Shown here: positions 10,315-19,900 of the stretch, one piece after another
How the letters are laid out: each line of letters opens with the position of its first letter
Position numbering within the stretch: the stretch's first letter is position 1
Source: CAUZIZ01 sp965219005
GTDB lineage: Bacteria > Acidobacteriota > UBA6911 > RPQK01 > JAJDTT01
Direction: 5' to 3'
Length of the DNA: 64,000 nucleotides
Assembly (NCBI GenBank): GCA_965219005.1
Contig: CBDCMS010000003.1
Coordinates: forward strand, 1,798,001 to 1,862,000
Translations under genes and position numbers: made by a program
Notes under the pieces: model-generated
Told to the model about the DNA's origin: nothing
Databases searched by the model: none
Seen by the model: the letters and a program-made list of their open reading frames with translations, nothing else

Positions 10315-10727
10315 GGGAGTACCGCGATGGCCTTGATCTCCACTAGAGCCTTGCTCCCTGCCAGGGAATGGATGTTCAGCAGCGTGTTTGTGGGATGGTC
10401 ACCCGGAGGATAGAGCTCGCGAAACAATTCCGTTCGCGCCTCGAGGAAGGGCTGGACCGAATCTAATCCAACCAGGTAGGTCGTGAACTCGACGACGTTG
10501 CTGAAGGACGCTCCAGCAGCCTCGAGGACGTGACCGATATTTTGGAAAGCCTGGCGTGTTTGAGCCGCCGCGTCGCCCTCACCGACCAGAACACCCTCTG
10601 AATCCATGGAGGTCTGACCCGCTACGAAGAGTAGTGATCCGGCCTTCACCTTGACCCCAGAAGAGTACTCACCTCCGGGGGACTGGAGTTGTTCCGGGTC
10701 TATGATGGTCTTTTCCAGCTGCGTCAT
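10311..10727 (-). CDS. RidA/YjgF family protein
   Basis: A 138-residue protein of the RidA/YER057c/UK114 family, small trimeric proteins; archetypal RidA hydrolyses reactive enamine/imine intermediates. Recognised by SGVKVKAGSLLFVAGQTSMD, then GHVLEAAGASFSNVVEFTTYLVG and the C-terminal ALVEIKAIAVLP. The arginine that binds the substrate carboxylate in true RidA (motif P-x-R before the last strand) seems absent: the corresponding stretch reads HPTNTLLNIHSL. It may therefore belong to a Rid subfamily with another role. It ends tail to tail with the CehA-like gene, overlapping four bases. Confidence 0.88.
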   Translation of the reverse strand: MTQLEKTIIDPEQLQSPGGEYSSGVKVKAGSLLFVAGQTSMDSEGVLVGEGDAAAQTRQAFQNIGHVLEAAGASFSNVVEFTTYLVGLDSVQPFLEARTELFRELYPPGDHPTNTLLNIHSLAGSKALVEIKAIAVLP

Positions 10728-10801
10728 GGGTCGAACTCCTTTTTAGCTGATTTGAGCGGCCTGTATGGGATCCAGCCCGATTCTTCGGGCGGATTCTCGG
10801 A

Positions 10802-11239
10802 CTACACCGGGCTGGGATCGCCTTGACGAAGAAAGTCGAGGAACTCCTTGGGGAGAGTCTTGGGCCTGCCGCTCTTGTCAGTTGCTATGTGCTTTGTGTG
10901 TGCCCGGGCGTAGACGCTCTCCCCATCCTTATCGACCAGCTCGTAGGCGAAACCAAGCAGCCTTCTTCCAAATTCCTCCAGACGGGTCTTGACCGTGAAC
11001 TCTTCATCGTAGCGGAGAGGTAAGAGGTACCTACAATGAACTTCGACGACCGGCAGGAATGTGCCCGTCTCCTTTTCCAATCGATTGTAGGTAAAGCCAA
11101 ATCGCCGGAAGAACTCGACCCTTGCCACTTCAAACCAGATCAGATGGTTGGAATGGTAGGCGATACCCATTTGATCCGTCTCGGCATAGCGGACCCGGAA
11201 GTCTGTCTGTGTCCACTCGCTGTCCCTTGCCTGCGACAT
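10802..11239 (-). CDS. Acyl-CoA thioesterase, 4-hydroxybenzoyl-CoA thioesterase (YbgC/FadM-like) family
   Basis: A 145-residue single hot-dog protein. The segment DFRVRYAETDQMGIAYHSNHLIWFE contains the family signature Y-x-E/D-T-D-x-x-G-x-x-Y/H-x-x-x-Y/H, with Asp as probable catalytic residue. VEHCRYLLPLRYDEEF-like and RLLGFAYELVDKDGE segments follow in family order. Length is normal. Probable reaction: hydrolysis of a short or aromatic acyl-CoA in the cytosol; chain preference cannot be read. It is 75 bases upstream of the ridA-like gene on the same strand, so co-transcription is possible. Confidence 0.87.
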   Translation of the reverse strand: MSQARDSEWTQTDFRVRYAETDQMGIAYHSNHLIWFEVARVEFFRRFGFTYNRLEKETGTFLPVVEVHCRYLLPLRYDEEFTVKTRLEEFGRRLLGFAYELVDKDGESVYARAHTKHIATDKSGRPKTLPKEFLDFLRQGDPSPV

Positions 11240-11313
11240 GGTCTGAGACTTAACACCGAAGCAGGGATGGAGTCAACGCCGCCACTCCGGTCAATCCCGA
11301 CGTACTTCCTAAA

Positions 11314-11503
11314 CCCCTCGCCCTCGCCCTTGCCCTTGCCTTTGCCCTCACTTCTTCTTGTGCGTCCCCAGGGATGGGGAACAGTCCGCCAGCATTGCCT
11401 GGCTTCAGGGGACCGTATCTGCTAGACGATGGCTAGCAAAGGCAAAGGCAAAGGCAAAGGCAAAGGCAAAGGCAAAGGCGAAGGCGAAGGCACGGGCAAG
11501 GGC
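11314..11503. repeat. Hexanucleotide arms in inverted orientation, copy A
   Basis: A C-rich arm at 11314-11349 (CCCTCG and CCCTTG units) and a G-rich arm at 11438-11503 (seven AAAGGC, two GAAGGC, then ACGGGC and AAGGGC) face each other across about 90 bases of unrelated DNA. The arms are partly complementary and could form a large imperfect stem. The arrangement recurs at 15347-15510. Apparent lysine/glycine-rich reading frames here are repeat artefacts. Confidence 0.8.
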
Positions 11504-11585
11504 ACGAGTGGAGTCGGGCTGGATCGGTTTGCTCTGGGAGGGCCCGTTCAATACAATGCTTCCACCCAGGCCGAAGACAACACTC

Positions 11586-12146
11586 ATGCCTCAAGACTGG
11601 CTCCTCCTTCGCAGGATCGCTTCCGGGGATGCACAAGCGCTTGCCGATCTGTACGACGTCCACTCGGGAACCATCTACAGCCTGGCGCTGAGAATCCTTC
11701 GGAATCAGAAATCGGCAGAGGTCGTGGTTCAAGGCACCTTTGTCTCCGTCTGGGAGAAGGCAGGACGCTATGATCCCAAACTAGCAGGTGTCTCAACCTG
11801 GCTCTTTGCGATCGCTAGAAACCTTGCGATCGACGAATGGAGAAAAGAGAGTCGATCCAGGGAGGTCTCCCTGGCTGAAGAGATCCCCGAGGCCGTAGAT
11901 AGTTCGGAACAGAGGAATCCCCTGTCGAAGGCGATTCAAGGTCAACGGCGGGAGATCGTGATGCAGGCGCTGTCGCAGATTCCGAAAGAGCAAAAGCAGG
12001 TGATCTACCTTGCCTACTATGATGGACTCTCGCATCGGCAGATCGCCGAGACCTTGGAGGAACCTCTGGGAACCGTGAAGACTCGCATCCAACTGGGACT
12101 TGATAAGCTGCGGAGAAGACTGGCACCGGTTTTTCGCAATGACTGA
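11586..12146 (+). CDS. ECF sigma factor, SigK-like
   Basis: About 186 residues from MPQDWLLLRRIASGDAQALA. Region 2 includes LADLYDVHSGTIYSLALRIL and the -10-binding TWLFAIARNLAIDEWR; region 4 includes QVIYLAYYDGLSHRQIAETL then PLGTVKTRI, a clear helix-turn-helix. Family function: recruits RNA polymerase to a dedicated promoter set under an envelope signal. It overlaps by eight bases the next gene, an RskA-type anti-sigma factor, which identifies it as SigK-like. ATG 11586 fits family N-termini; an in-frame ATG at 11556 with GGGAGG upstream is the alternative. The open frame further upstream runs through hexamer repeats and is not coding. Confidence 0.9.
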   Translation: MPQDWLLLRRIASGDAQALADLYDVHSGTIYSLALRILRNQKSAEVVVQGTFVSVWEKAGRYDPKLAGVSTWLFAIARNLAIDEWRKESRSREVSLAEEIPEAVDSSEQRNPLSKAIQGQRREIVMQALSQIPKEQKQVIYLAYYDGLSHRQIAETLEEPLGTVKTRIQLGLDKLRRRLAPVFRND

Positions 12147-12897
12147 ACAAAGATTTGGAGAACACTACGTCGAGTACGTCCTGGGGACTTTGGGAGAACC
12201 CGAGTCTCGGGAGTTCAAGGACCACCTGGTCGAGTGTCTGGAGTGCAGGGAGAAGTTGGCAGAAATGGAGGAGGTACTCCACAGCCTCCCGCATGCCTTG
12301 CCTCAAAGCTCTCCCCCGCCCTCTGTAAAAGAGGCTCTGCTCGAGGAAATCTCAAAGACGCATGGCCGGGTTGAGCACCGGGGATCCTGGTGGCGCCCTG
12401 CAGCGATTGCCGCTTCCATCCTGCTGGTCCTGGGGGCAGCGTCCCTGGCGCGCTTCTACCAGATCAGCTCTCAAAAGGACCTTACGATCAGCTCTTTACA
12501 AGCCGAGGTCGAGCGACTGCGCATCGCCAATCAGGGTCTGAACATCAAGGTGAACGAGCTAGCGCGTCCGGACCTCAAATTCGTCAATCTAGTGGGACTC
12601 ACGGACTTTGAATCAGTCGCTGGGAGTGTGTTCGTCCAGACCGAGGAGAAACGAGCTACTGTCTTCCTGCACAATCTGCCCGCATTGAGTACCGATCAAG
12701 ATTTTCAGCTCTGGGTGATCGAGAAGGACAAGGCACCTCACCCCTCGACGGTATTCCAGAGTCTGGGTCAGGTCACTGAACTCCAGTTGGAGCTTCCTGA
12801 GGGGGCCGTTGCACTCGAAGCATTCGCGCTGACCATAGAACCCAAGGGTGGAAGTCCTCAACCCACCGGTTCGATGGTCGTTCTTGGAAGATTATAG
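12139..12897 (+). CDS. Anti-sigma-K factor, RskA family
   Basis: A 252-residue membrane protein. Residues 1-45 have the anti-sigma helix bundle with HLVECLECREKL, a zinc-type H-C-C arrangement. One transmembrane segment follows at about 92-113 (IAASILLVLGAASLARFY), then a coiled-coil stretch (ISSLQAEVERLRIANQ) and a periplasmic RskA domain from about 160 to the end (DFQLWVIEKDKA and AFALTIEPKGGSPQPTGSM). It should hold the sigma factor encoded just upstream until regulated proteolysis frees it. Start ATG 12139 overlaps the sigma gene, implying coupled translation. Confidence 0.92.
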   Translation: MTEQRFGEHYVEYVLGTLGEPESREFKDHLVECLECREKLAEMEEVLHSLPHALPQSSPPPSVKEALLEEISKTHGRVEHRGSWWRPAAIAASILLVLGAASLARFYQISSQKDLTISSLQAEVERLRIANQGLNIKVNELARPDLKFVNLVGLTDFESVAGSVFVQTEEKRATVFLHNLPALSTDQDFQLWVIEKDKAPHPSTVFQSLGQVTELQLELPEGAVALEAFALTIEPKGGSPQPTGSMVVLGRL

Positions 12898-12907
12898 TCA
12901 GTTTCCG

Positions 12908-13333
12908 ATGGTCCAGATCAACAGTCGCCTTTCAATCCCGGACGATGAGATCCGCTTTACCGCTACCAGGAGCAGTGGGCCTGGTGGCCAGCACGTCAAC
13001 AAGGTCAGCAGCCGTGTCACGTTGTTGTTCAACCTGGACGAGACGGACAGCCTTACCGGGGAAGAAAAGCGGCGAGTTAGAAGCCGTCTGAGTACCCGCG
13101 TCAGTCTGGCCGGAATACTGCGGGTCGTCTGCCAGCAGCACCGCAGCCAACACTTGAACCGGAAAGAAGCTCAGGATCGTTTTGTACGCCTGATCTCAAA
13201 GGCTCTTGCTCAAACAGCGCCTCGGATCCCGACGGTCGCCACCAGGGCCGCAGGCGAGCGAAGGCTACGCGCCAAACGTCATCGCAGCAAGGCAAAGCAA
13301 GTCCGGTCCCGCGTGGATCCGGAAGACGAGTAG
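12908..13333 (+). CDS. arfB: Class I release-factor-like peptidyl-tRNA hydrolase ArfB
   Basis: A 141-residue protein with the catalytic GGQ at residues 26-28 in SGPGGQHVNKVSSRV and a basic C-terminal tail (AKRHRSKAKQVRSR) that in ArfB inserts in the empty mRNA channel. Function by family: rescue of ribosomes stalled without a stop codon by hydrolysing peptidyl-tRNA. The chosen start, ATG 12908, follows the anti-sigma stop by 10 bases; a longer frame starting at 12848 would overlap that gene with no family support. Confidence 0.92.
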   Translation: MVQINSRLSIPDDEIRFTATRSSGPGGQHVNKVSSRVTLLFNLDETDSLTGEEKRRVRSRLSTRVSLAGILRVVCQQHRSQHLNRKEAQDRFVRLISKALAQTAPRIPTVATRAAGERRLRAKRHRSKAKQVRSRVDPEDE

Positions 13334-13406
13334 GACCGATCCACTATCGTTGAACCCACGCCTCTCCAACAGTATGATGAGGCGTGGTATTGAATAAGGA
13401 GTTCCC

Positions 13407-13857
13407 ATGAAGATGAACGTTGAAAGAATCCTTGCTACCAAATGCTCGAGCGTCGTCGTGGCCCGCCCCGACGATTCAATCAGAGAGGCACTCGCCCAGA
13501 GAGGCACTCGCCCTACTGGCCCGACATAACATAGGCGCCCTGGTTGTAGTGGATGAGGCCAATCATCCCATGGGCATCCTCTCTGAGAGAGATATCGTTC
13601 GTGGAGCGGCCAGGGACGAAGCGGTGTTCGACCAGAGGGTAGATAGTCTCATGACCGAGAAAGTGATCATCACCAGCCCCACCGACGACACGAGGCTTGT
13701 GGCCCGTACCATGACCGAGAAGAGGTTCCGCCACCTCCCCGTCGTCGACAACGGCGAGCTCGTGGGCATCATCTCGATCATGGATGTCGTCCGGGCACAG
13801 CGAGACCAGTATGAAGGCCAGGTCGAATCTCTCCAGACCCGGCTTTCCACGGTTTGA
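13407..13857 (+). pseudogene. CBS-pair protein broken by a 16-bp tandem duplication
   Basis: The gene starts at ATG 13407 (AAGGAG upstream) with MKMNVERILATKCSSVVVA and should continue SIREALALLARHNIGALVVV. Instead the 16-mer AGAGAGGCACTCGCCC occurs twice, at 13483-13498 and 13499-13514, which shifts the frame. Deleting one copy restores an intact protein of about 144 residues with two CBS motifs (GALVVVDEANHPMGILSERD and RHLPVVDNGELVGIISIMDV). Such proteins bind adenosine nucleotides and often act as energy sensors. An internal start could give a version lacking the first strand of CBS1. Confidence 0.9.
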
Positions 13858-13905
13858 ACCCTGCCCCAGCTCCACACATCTCTCCAGTAGAGGAAGTCAT
13901 TGAAG

Positions 13906-15303
13906 ATGGTCAAGCCAGGTACTAACGCCTGCCCCTTGCGAGTCGCGATTGTCGGTGCGGGGCCGGCAGGTTTCTATGCCGCAGAGCATTTGTTCAAGCA
14001 GGACCGGATCACCGTCGAGATCGACATGTTTGATCGCCTTCCGACGCCTTTCGGTCTGGTTCGAAACGGCGTCGCTCCCGATCATCAGCGAATTAAGGCC
14101 GTCACCAGGACTTTCGACCGGACTGCATCCAATCCCCGCTTCAGATTCTTTGGCCAGGTTGGGTTGGGACGTGACATCACCCGAGCCCAGCTGCGAGACC
14201 ACTACCACCAGATCATCTACACCACGGGCGCCCCATCGGACCGCAACCTCGGCATACCCGGCGAGAACCTGAAGGGCAGCTATTCAGCCACCGATTTCGT
14301 GGCCTGGTACAACGGTCACCCCGACTTTTGCGACTATGAGTTCGACTTGTCGCAAGAGCGTGCAGCAGTGGTCGGCCTGGGCAACGTGGCTGTTGACGTA
14401 ATCCGGATTCTGAGCCGTACCCCCGAGGAACTGGCGCAGACGGACATTGCGGATTATGCCCTCGAGCAGCTCCGGCAGAGCCAAGTGCGAGAAGTCTACA
14501 TGCTGGGACGACGGGGACCGGCACAGGCAGCCTTTACCAATCCTGAAATCAAGGAACTGGGAAGGCTGGAGGATGTCCACGTCACTATCCCTTCGGAGGA
14601 AGCAACCCCCGACTCCCTGAGCCAGCAGGCGTTGGAGCGAGAAAACGATCGGGTCGCATTGAAAAGAATCGAGATTCTGGAGGAGATTGCCTCTCGCGAG
14701 CGGGCAGGCCAGTCGCGCACTATCCACCTTCGCTTCCTGGTTTCTCCGGTAGAGATCCTGGGCAGGGCAGGGCAGGTGAGAGCCATGCGACTGGTCAAGA
14801 ACGAACTCTATTCCACCGACATGGGAACCCTCCGCCCCAGAGCGACCGATAGGTTTGAGGAACTCGAGGTTGGACTGGTGTTCAGATCCATTGGCTATAA
14901 GGGCCTGCCGCTTTCAGACATTCCCTTTAATCCGAAATGGGGTGTGATCCTGAACGAGAAGGGTCGAGTTGTGGAACCTGAGTCTCGGAAGCCCATCGCA
15001 GGTGAATACACTGCAGGCTGGATCAAGCGCGGGCCCAACGGAGTCATCGGCACCAATAAGCCGGACGCCCTGGAAACCGTGTCCTGCATGCTTGAAGACC
15101 TGGAGGCAGGGCTGACATTGAACCCCTCGCACCAGGAGAACAGCGATACCGAGGCACTGATTCGACGTAACCGTCCCGACTACTTTTCCTACGCAGATTG
15201 GCAGCGGATAGACGAGATCGAGCGGGAGAAGGGGCTCCAGTCGGGGAGGCCCAGGGTGAAGTTCACCACGGTCGAAGAGATGGCGACGGCGCTGGGCCGA
15301 TAG
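13906..15303 (+). CDS. fprA: FAD-dependent NADPH-ferredoxin reductase, adrenodoxin reductase/FprA type
   Basis: A 465-residue flavoenzyme. The FAD motif VAIVGAGPAGFYAAEHL is at residues about 12-28 and DMFDRLPTPFGLVRNGVAPDH follows as in adrenodoxin reductase. The NADP-binding loop (AAVVGLGNVAVDVIRIL) is near 150 and the C-terminal GWIKRGPNGVIGTNK near 365. The reaction is transfer of electrons from NADPH to a ferredoxin, in the cytosol; the partner is not encoded nearby. ATG 13906 lies 9 bases after AGGAAG, better placed than a TTG two codons earlier. Confidence 0.92.
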   Translation: MVKPGTNACPLRVAIVGAGPAGFYAAEHLFKQDRITVEIDMFDRLPTPFGLVRNGVAPDHQRIKAVTRTFDRTASNPRFRFFGQVGLGRDITRAQLRDHYHQIIYTTGAPSDRNLGIPGENLKGSYSATDFVAWYNGHPDFCDYEFDLSQERAAVVGLGNVAVDVIRILSRTPEELAQTDIADYALEQLRQSQVREVYMLGRRGPAQAAFTNPEIKELGRLEDVHVTIPSEEATPDSLSQQALERENDRVALKRIEILEEIASRERAGQSRTIHLRFLVSPVEILGRAGQVRAMRLVKNELYSTDMGTLRPRATDRFEELEVGLVFRSIGYKGLPLSDIPFNPKWGVILNEKGRVVEPESRKPIAGEYTAGWIKRGPNGVIGTNKPDALETVSCMLEDLEAGLTLNPSHQENSDTEALIRRNRPDYFSYADWQRIDEIEREKGLQSGRPRVKFTTVEEMATALGR

Positions 15304-15346
15304 TTCGTCGCAGGTTCGAACGTCACATGTCTTCGATCGCGCTCCC

Positions 15347-15510
15347 CCCTTGCCTTTGCCCGTGCCCTTGCCCTTGCCCGATTCCTCTTTCTGTCGAGAT
15401 GGCTACGAGTCATCTGTTCGTCACCATAGACGTTCCGGGCAGGGAAAGACGAGACAATTGTGGGAACGCGTACGGGCACGGGCGCGGGCACGGGAAAAGG
15501 CAAGGGAGGG
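15347..15510. repeat. Hexanucleotide arms in inverted orientation, copy B
   Basis: A C-rich arm at 15347-15379 (CCTTGC, CTTTGC and CCGTGC units) faces a G-rich arm at 15471-15510 (ACGGGC, GCGGGC and AAAGGC units) across about 90 bases. The layout and spacing match copy A at 11314-11503, but the central sequences are not visibly related. It lies between two convergent genes, ending three bases before the DUF1501 stop. Confidence 0.75.
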
Positions 15511-15513
15511 ACG

Positions 15514-16986
15514 CTACGCCAGGAGCTTCTTTACCAGTTTTCCGTGGATATCGGTAAGTCGGAAATCGCGCCCTTGATACTTGAAGGTCAGCTTGGTGTG
15601 ATCGACGCCCAGGCAGTGCAACAGGGTCGCTTGCAGATCGTGGACGTGGACTGGATCACGCGTTATGTTGTAGCCATAATCGTCGGTTTCACCATACTGG
15701 ACACCTGGCTTGATGCCTCCACCGGCCACCCAGATCGAAAAGCAGCGGGGGTGGTGATCGCGCCCGTAATCCGTTGCCGTCAGCTTGCCCTGTGAATAGA
15801 CCGTCCTCCCGAACTCTCCTCCCCAGACTACCAGGGTGTCCTCCAGCAGACCCCGTTCCTTCAGATCCTGCACCAGAGCCGCTGAGGCTTGATCGGTGTC
15901 CCGGCACTGTACCTTGATTTCCTTGGGTAGCGTGCTGTGCTGGTCCCAGCCGCGGTGGAAGAGCTGAATGAAGCGGACCCCACGCTCTGCCAGACGACGC
16001 GCCAGCAGGCAATTGTAGGCATACGTCCCGGGCTTTTTCGCGTCGGGGCCGTAGAGCTTGAATACGTGCTCGGGTTCGCCCGAGAGGTCGGTGAGCCCAG
16101 GGACAGACGCCTGCATTCGATAGGCCATCTCATACTGCTCAATCCGGGTCGCGATCTCCGGATCCCCAAACTCCTCCAGCTGCAGCTGGTTGAGCCGGTT
16201 CAGATCGTCCAGAAAGCGGCGTCGATTGGGTTGGCTCATACCCGGCGGATTCGACAGATACAGCACTGGGTCGCCAATCGAGCGAAACTTGACCCCCTGG
16301 TATCGAGTGGGGAGAAACCCGCTTCCCCAGAGTCGATCGTAGAGCGGCTGCCCAGCGCCGTCCTCGCCACTGGAGACCATCACTACGAAGGTCGGAAGGT
16401 CCCGATTTTCACTTCCAAGACCGTAGGAAAGCCAGGATCCGATACTGGGCCGTCCCGCCAACTGGGCCCCGGTCTGGAAGAACGTTATTGCGGGATCATG
16501 GTTGATGGCCTCGGTGTGCATCGTTTTGATGAACGACAGCTCATCTACAATCTTGGCCGTGTGCGGCATCAACTCGCTCACCCAGGCCCCGGAGGCACCG
16601 TGACGGGCAAACTGGAACACCGATGGAGCCACCGGAAAGCTGGACTGGGTGGCCGTCATGCCGGTCAAACGCTGCCCCTTGCGGATCGAGTCGGGCAATT
16701 CGCTACCGGCCAGCTCCTGCAGTCTCGGTTTGTAGTCGAACAGGTCCATCTGGGAAGGAGCGCCCGATTGGAACAGATAGATGATTCTCTTGGCCTTCGG
16801 AGTGAAATGGGGGAGGCCTGACAGCCCACCTTTAGAGGAGCCATCACCGGAGGCTTTCAGCCCGGCCTTGCCCAGCAGACTACGATCCAGAAGGCTGGCC
16901 AGGGCCGCTGTACCTATCCCGGCGCTCCCCAATCCGAAGAAGTGGCGGCGTGTCATCGACAATCGGCGGTCAAGCCTGGGATCCAT
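15514..16986 (-). CDS. DUF1501 family exported protein, copy 2
   Basis: A 490-residue DUF1501 protein with a clear twin-arginine signal (TRRHFFGLGSAGIGTAALAS). Family blocks: IYLFQSGAPSQMDLFDYKP, GSWLSYGLGSENRDLP, TLVVWGGEFGRTVYSQG and DHHPRCFSIWVAGGG. It resembles copy 1 (3251-4702) throughout and has the same C-terminal pattern (KYQGRDFRLTDIHGKLVKKL). It starts three bases after the stop of the DUF1553 gene, forming an operon like that of copy 1. Activity unproven; the fold class is alkaline-phosphatase-like. Confidence 0.9.
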   Translation of the reverse strand: MDPRLDRRLSMTRRHFFGLGSAGIGTAALASLLDRSLLGKAGLKASGDGSSKGGLSGLPHFTPKAKRIIYLFQSGAPSQMDLFDYKPRLQELAGSELPDSIRKGQRLTGMTATQSSFPVAPSVFQFARHGASGAWVSELMPHTAKIVDELSFIKTMHTEAINHDPAITFFQTGAQLAGRPSIGSWLSYGLGSENRDLPTFVVMVSSGEDGAGQPLYDRLWGSGFLPTRYQGVKFRSIGDPVLYLSNPPGMSQPNRRRFLDDLNRLNQLQLEEFGDPEIATRIEQYEMAYRMQASVPGLTDLSGEPEHVFKLYGPDAKKPGTYAYNCLLARRLAERGVRFIQLFHRGWDQHSTLPKEIKVQCRDTDQASAALVQDLKERGLLEDTLVVWGGEFGRTVYSQGKLTATDYGRDHHPRCFSIWVAGGGIKPGVQYGETDDYGYNITRDPVHVHDLQATLLHCLGVDHTKLTFKYQGRDFRLTDIHGKLVKKLLA

Positions 16987-16989
16987 GAA

Positions 16990-19900
16990 TCACTCCTTGG
17001 TAATGGCCTGGTCAAGATTGAAAATCAGGCTGGCAACCGTGGTATAGGACGCCAGTTCGGCGATGTCCAGGGTCGGATTGCGAGGATGCTCACCCTGGGA
17101 AACCAACTCCAGGGCGGCCTTGCGATCGTCCCGATAGCCTCGTAGGTGGTGCTGGAAGCCCTCCATCAGAATCTCGCCCTCCCTGGACCGAGGCGTTCGG
17201 GCCGTGACCATCTTGTAGGCAAAGGCAATCCGGTCCGCTGGCGTCTTCCCCCCCTCCTCCATCATCCGCTGGGCCAGCACTCGGGAGGCTTCCACATAGG
17301 TCACGTCGTTCATCAGATTGAGGGCCTGTAGGGGGGTGTTCGTCCTCTCCTGCCGAACCGAGCAGGTCTCACGCTGACCGGAGTCAAAAGTGGTCATGGA
17401 AGGGGGCGCCGACGTTCGCTTCCAGAAGGTGTAGAGGCTGCGGCGGTAGAGGTCGCTGCCTTTACCTCTCTGGTAGTCCTCGCCTCCAGCCAGATCCGAC
17501 CAGAGTCCGGCCGGTTGATAGGGCTTGACGGAGGGACCGCCAACCTGCTCTACCAGCAACCCCGAAACCGCCAGCGCCTGATCGCGTACCACCTCGGCCG
17601 GCAGCCGGAAGCGAGGTCCCCGAGCCATCAGCCTATTCTCAGGGTCGCGCTTCAGCAGCTCAGCCGAGACCTTCGAGGACTGCCGGTAAGTCGCGCTCAT
17701 CACGATCGTCTTCTGAAGCGCTTTGACATCCCACCCACTGGAAACGAACTCAGTCGCGAGCCAGTCCAACAGCTCGAGATGAAGGGGCCATTCGCCCTGC
17801 GAACCAAAATCTTCGGCTGTCTTGACCAGGCCGACACCGAAATACGTCTGCCAGAAGCGGTTTACCGTCACCCTAGCAGTTAGCGGATTCTCTGGGGCCA
17901 CCAACCAACGGGCCAATCCTATCCGGTTGTTGTCCCAATCTTCATTCAGTTGCGGAAGGAAGGAGGGTACCCCGGGAAGCACCTTTTCCCCGGGTTTATC
18001 GTAGGCGCCACGGACCAGGACGAAAGTATCGCGAGGCTTCCCCTCATGCATCACCATGACCGTGGGAAAGCTGCGAACCAGTTCCCTCTTCTGCCTGCGC
18101 AGATCCTGCAATTGCTGCCAGGGCTTCTGGATCTGAGAAGGAGCGTACTGCTCGAGGAAGCACCACTGCAGCTTGTCCGACTGCGACGGGCTACGGACTT
18201 CCCTAGTCAGTGCAGCAATCTGGTTCACGCTGTCGGTCAGCGCGATCACGGCCACTTCCTGTGGGGATAAGACTTCTGTATAGACTCGAACCTCATCGAT
18301 CAGACCGTAGAACCGACGAGCACCGGCACCACCGATCCGGAGGGGTTCGGAGCGACGGAAATCCTGGTTGAGTAGGTCCAGACGCACGTTGAGCGGGCTG
18401 GGCTGGCCGTTGAGGTAGATCCTGGTACCCTCCGCTAAGCGGGAGCCGTCATAGGTCGCAGTGACGTGGTGCCAGCGGTTGAGCTCCAGCGGCTCGGCCA
18501 TCTCGACTCTAAGGGAATCGTCCAACCAGCGCGTCACCAGATTCAGCTGAACCCTGCCCTCTTTCAGATACAGGCTATAACCCGTGAACCCATCCTCGCC
18601 GACCTCCGACTTGTCCTGATTCCGGCCCAGAATGGGGCCATCCAGCGCAGTGGGATACACCCAGACGGAGAGGGAGAAACGGTCGAAAAAGCCCAGCTCT
18701 GCAACGTCTCCGACCTCCAGAAAACGTTTTCCGTCGAAGCTGGCAGCAGCGCCGAGCCTTCCCGGTACGAAATGGGGCATGCCACCGACCAGCCGGGCCT
18801 GAACCGGCTTGCCGTCCTTGAATCCACCTGGTTGGCCGGCCAGAGCGCCGTCGAGTGGATAGCGCAGGAGCAGGTCCTGATCAAAGGACCAATCCAGGAT
18901 TGAGGACTGGGCCAAAGAGGCCTCCCAGGTCCGCTGGAGCTTTTCGATCTCTGAACCCAGCGCCTCGAACTGCACTTCGGCCTCGGTAAGTTTTTTTTCC
19001 AACTGTTCCAGTTGCTCTGACTGGGCCGTCGTCGGAGCCGGAATGAAGGGCGCGGAGTTGCCGTACTTGAAGGCTCGTCCCCGCTCCGGGACGTTGTTGA
19101 AGTAGGCGAAGACCCGGTAGAAATCTTTTTGTTTGATGGGATCGTATTTGTGATCGTGACAGCGGGCACAACCCGTCGTCAGCCCCAGCCAAACCGTTGA
19201 AGTCGTCTCTACTCGGTCGACCACATATTCGACGGAGTATTCTTCGGGAACGATTCCGCCTTCACCATTACCGCGATGGTTTCGATTGAATCCGCTGGCA
19301 ATCCTCTGATCGAGCGTGGCGTCCGGCAGCATGTCACCTGCGATCTGCTCAATCGTGAACTGATCAAAGGGCATGTTCTTGTCGAAGGCATTGATCACCC
19401 AATCCCGCCATCTCCACATGCTTCGTTCGGCATCCGTCTGATAGCCGTTGGTATCGGCGTAGCGGGCCGCATCCAGCCATCGGCTCGCCATCTTCTCGGC
19501 GTAGCGGGGAGATTGGAGCAGACGGTCGACTACTTTCTCGTAGGCATCAGGGGACGCGTCCGTGAGGAAGGCGTCCACTTCAGCAGGGATCGGGGGCAGG
19601 CCAGTCAGATCAAGTGTCACCCGACGGATCAGGGTTGCGGGGTCCGCTTCGTGCGAAGGGTCCAGACCCTCTCTCTCGAGCCGCTGAAGAACGAAGAGGT
19701 CCAGTTCGCTCCGGGCCCAGCTGTTGTTGTCCGGATTGGGGAGCTCAGGTCGTCTGGGCTGAATGAAGGCCCAGTGCCTTTGCCACTTGGCCCCTTGAGA
19801 GACCCAGCGTTGCAGGAGATCGATTTCTTGTTCGGTGAGCTTCTTTCCCGAGTAGGCCGGAGGCATCCGCTGTGTTTCGATGTCGGTGGTGATCCGGCTG

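Noticed and set aside
11358..11585. N-terminal lysine/alanine-rich extension of the sigma factor
   Set aside because: The frame runs through AAAGGC hexamers; family similarity begins at MPQDW, and a nearer start exists.
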